From NCBI GenBank assembly GCA_025450255.1, contig JANWHV010000200.1:1-7889 (forward strand): 7,889 bases of DNA. Direction: 5' to 3'. This stretch comes from Chloroflexota bacterium. GTDB taxonomy: Bacteria > Chloroflexota > UBA5177 > JANWHV01. Shown piece after piece: positions 5,785 to 7,889 of the stretch (position 1 is its first letter; each line of letters starts with the position of its first letter). The notes under the pieces are model-generated. The model was given only the letters and a program-made list of their open reading frames with translations, had not been told where the DNA came from and did no database searches. Both the position numbers and the translations under genes were made by a program.

Positions 5785-7386
5785 TCATCGATCCCTGGGG
5801 CCTGGATTCTGGTAAACGGCGTACTCGCCCAGCCTGTATACCCGTGGCCAGTCCGCGATTACTTTGTCCACGATCAGGCGCTCCGGCACGTTTTCGCGAA
5901 CCCAAAGACGCGTAAAATCGTCGACAACGGCGTACCGGGCGGCGGCGGGGCGTGTGTCGTAGAGAAATCGGCCGCGGCTCAGTCCAGCGGGGTAGAACGC
6001 CGTCGCCTGTCCGCTTATCGCAACCGCCTGCAAGAAGTCGGCCGTGCGGCAGCGGAACAGCCAGGACGTGGACGGCATCACAAGAACGAGATCTTTTGGC
6101 CCCACTCGCGCGTTGACCCAGGAGGTCATCTCACGCGCGTCCAACGCCGATCGGGGTAAAAGACTGGATATACCGGTCGTAAACCGCCCCCTTACGCTCG
6201 TCACGTCAGCCACGGCCATGGACACGGCAAAGGGCACAAGGAGGATCATGGCCGCGACGTGCTTGAATATCACGCTCCGCGCGCCGGCGCCGCGATCGTT
6301 GCCTGAAGCCGGATGATTGGGCCGCAATCGCGCCAGGAGGACCAGCAAGGCGCGGACCATCATGCCAATACCAAGGGCACAGAGTGGCAACAGCGGCTCG
6401 GCGGCGCGGAAATACGGAGATGGGTCGCGAACTTCCAGTATGAGTACCGCGAACGTAGCGACAAGAACGATCGACGGCACTCGGACCGCGGCGGCGGGCA
6501 CAAACAGCAAGCCGAGAATGCCAAGCGCGATCAGCGGATCAAAGGTCACGAGATGAGAAAACCTGAGCAAAAGTTCGCCAGGGCCGGCATCGAGACGCGA
6601 GGCTGTATGGTGGATATCGAATAGAAAATCGGTCCTCCGCGTTGCCAGCATCCAGCCGATATACGCGGCGGGCGCGATCGTGGCGGAGATGCCGGCAAGA
6701 AGCAGCGCCCGCGGCCCTCCCGGCCATAAAAGCAGCCCAACTGCCGGGATCATCGCGATTGCTTCCTGGTCGGTTGCCAAGGCCAGCCCGGTGACGACGC
6801 CGGCTAGCAGCGCGGCCCGTGGGCGCGGCGAGCGAACCTGGCGGGATCCGGGCATCGCCGCGTCGCGGGGAGCGTCCTCGGACGGCAGTGCAATCGGCAG
6901 GGTCGCCCACAGCGCCAGCATGACAAGGAGGGCCAGCAAGTTATAGGTATAGGCCCAGCGAACCTGCAGGACGGCCTGTGGCCACAGCGCGTAGAAGGTG
7001 AGCGCGGCAACCGCCGGCGCCAATCCCCCTAGTCGGCGGGCAATGGCAAATAGCACGACCATCGTCAGAACCCCGCAGGACGCGGTTACCGCGCGCAAAG
7101 CAATGAGGTCGTGTGTCCAGACGCGCATCACGGCGGCGCCGACCAGATAAAACAGCGGCGGGTGCTGCACAAACGCGTAGCGCAAGGCGTACATCCGCAC
7201 CTGGCCGGAAGCGAGGTTGCTCGCGATACTCCAGTTGTAGCCCTCGTCGCCGTCCCATCCGGGGTTGTCGGAGAGATTGGCAAAGCGCAGATAGACGCCA
7301 AGCACAAAGACCGCCGCCGCGAGCGCGACTATAAACGGTTCCGCCGCCCTGAAGCGTTCAGGGCGCTTAGTCGCCTGCACGGACAC
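5785..7386 (-). CDS. GT-C superfamily (PMT_2/GT39-like) membrane glycosyltransferase
   Basis: This 533-residue multipass membrane protein resembles ArnT/PMT-type transferases that move sugar from a polyprenyl-phosphate donor to an acceptor outside the membrane. A first membrane helix (about 17-34) is followed by the catalytic loop motif GWDGDEGYN (43-51), with Asp45, Asp47 and Glu48, then QHPPLFYLVGA (74-84), both typical of the PMT_2 family. Several hydrophobic helices run to about 393, with PYFRAAEPLLPL (324-335) in the family position before the late helices. A soluble extracytoplasmic domain (about 395-533) ends the protein. The donor and acceptor cannot be told. The start is GTG at 7386, overlapping the upstream gene by 20 nt; a GTG at 7380 is also possible, an in-frame stop 12 nt before 7386 rules out earlier starts, and no good Shine-Dalgarno is seen, so translation is probably coupled. 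Coding GC looks higher than in the Tad genes (75% in 6661-6720 against 57% in 4261-4320). Confidence 0.85.
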   Translation of the reverse strand: MSVQATKRPERFRAAEPFIVALAAAVFVLGVYLRFANLSDNPGWDGDEGYNWSIASNLASGQVRMYALRYAFVQHPPLFYLVGAAVMRVWTHDLIALRAVTASCGVLTMVVLFAIARRLGGLAPAVAALTFYALWPQAVLQVRWAYTYNLLALLVMLALWATLPIALPSEDAPRDAAMPGSRQVRSPRPRAALLAGVVTGLALATDQEAIAMIPAVGLLLWPGGPRALLLAGISATIAPAAYIGWMLATRRTDFLFDIHHTASRLDAGPGELLLRFSHLVTFDPLIALGILGLLFVPAAAVRVPSIVLVATFAVLILEVRDPSPYFRAAEPLLPLCALGIGMMVRALLVLLARLRPNHPASGNDRGAGARSVIFKHVAAMILLVPFAVSMAVADVTSVRGRFTTGISSLLPRSALDAREMTSWVNARVGPKDLVLVMPSTSWLFRCRTADFLQAVAISGQATAFYPAGLSRGRFLYDTRPAAARYAVVDDFTRLWVRENVPERLIVDKVIADWPRVYRLGEYAVYQNPGPRDR

Positions 7387-7889
7387 GCGAGAAAATCGTT
7401 ACCGCCTCGGCATGATACGCGAGGCGGAATCCAGGAATGTGCTCCAACTCCAGGCGGCCTATATCCCGTTCGAGCGGGCTGAATACCACCAGCGTCACAC
7501 CCTCACGTTTCACAATCCGCTGCAAGACACGGAGCGCGGCCGCGGTGTTCCCGGCCCGGTAGAAGCTGTGTACCTCCGTTTGGCGGAAGGCCCAATTGAA
7601 TGTTTGAAAGTTCTGCCCTATCACCACGCGGCAGGTACAGCGTTCGGGCACGAGGTTCGCGAATCCGGCGCTCGACAGTACGACGTCGTTCTCACCGGCA
7701 TGGCTTCCGATCCATGTAATGCTGTCGGTCACGCCCGACTGAACGTAATAACTCGCGTTCACGCCACCGGCGGTGACGGCGGTATAGAGCGCCAATAACA
7801 ATGGCGATGAGAACGCAAGGGCGCTCGCCGGCAGCGCGGGCAGCGCGCCGCGCATGCCATCGGTCACGACCCTGGGGCCGGCCAACCAG
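7367..7889 (-). CDS. C-terminal part of a membrane protein, probably another GT39-like transferase, 5' end beyond the window
   Basis: The frame is open to the right edge, giving the last 173 residues; a TTG at 7885 is in frame but nothing marks it as the true start. A hydrophobic segment (ALPASALAFSSPLLLALYTAV) is followed by a soluble domain that begins SITWIGSHAGENDVVLSSAGF and ends EAVTIFSRVRAGD. The next gene has the same layout: last membrane helix, then MTSWVNARVGPKDLVLVMPS and a closing YAVYQNPG. This suggests that this is the tail of a related GT-C protein. The catalytic N-terminal loop lies outside the window, so the function is inferred. The stop codon overlaps the downstream transferase gene by 20 nt, so the two are probably in one transcript. 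Confidence 0.6.
   Translation of the reverse strand, partial: WLAGPRVVTDGMRGALPALPASALAFSSPLLLALYTAVTAGGVNASYYVQSGVTDSITWIGSHAGENDVVLSSAGFANLVPERCTCRVVIGQNFQTFNWAFRQTEVHSFYRAGNTAAALRVLQRIVKREGVTLVVFSPLERDIGRLELEHIPGFRLAYHAEAVTIFSRVRAGD

Noticed and set aside
1..7889. CRISPR array, tRNA, rRNA, insertion sequence or prophage genes
   Set aside because: I looked for regularly spaced repeats, transposase motifs and RNA gene signatures and saw none. The window is almost fully covered by the listed genes.

Overview
All recognisable genes in this window lie on the minus strand, so in transcription order it runs from high to low coordinates: the end of a membrane protein (cut by the right edge), a GT-C/PMT_2-type membrane glycosyltransferase, a NarL/FixJ-type response regulator, then the Flp/Tad pilus (tight adherence) genes cpaB, cpaE, cpaF and tadB. 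tadB is cut by the left edge. No plus-strand gene is convincing; the long plus-strand open frames are antisense shadows of these genes.

Organism. The sequence is moderately GC-rich bacterial or possibly archaeal-style chromosome. The order cpaB-cpaE-cpaF-tadB has no secretin (cpaC/rcpA) or cpaD between cpaB and cpaE, and the CpaE carries an N-terminal receiver domain. CpaB has a Pro/Thr-rich tail, and a NarL-family regulator heads the cluster. Together these point to a monoderm-type Tad cluster, most likely Chloroflexota, with Actinomycetota as the alternative. This is inference from gene content; no rRNA or marker gene is present to fix it.

Layout. Positions 7367-7889 hold the C-terminal 173 residues of a membrane protein that overlaps by 20 nt the next gene, a 533-residue GT39-like transferase (5785-7386). 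A 214-nt gap (5571-5784) follows, with a candidate sigma70-type promoter (5679-5707) and a perfect 14-bp palindrome (5581-5594) abutting the ribosome binding site of the regulator gene (4875-5570). After an 85-nt gap come cpaB (3803-4789), cpaE (2532-3797; 5 nt gap), cpaF (959-2500; 31 nt gap) and tadB (1-940). Each of the four Tad genes has a good Shine-Dalgarno sequence, and the tight spacing supports one operon.

How the genes work together. CpaF is the hexameric secretion ATPase and TadB the inner-membrane platform that together assemble the Flp pilus. CpaE (TadZ-like) probably places the machine in the cell. CpaB is a membrane-anchored assembly protein. The response regulator probably controls the operon. 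Its receiver has Asn where the phosphoacceptor Asp should be, and the CpaE receiver also lacks two of the usual active-site residues, so neither looks like a standard two-component switch. A 14-bp perfect inverted repeat early in cpaE is a second structural signal not explained by protein coding alone. The pilin, prepilin peptidase and tadC are not in the window.
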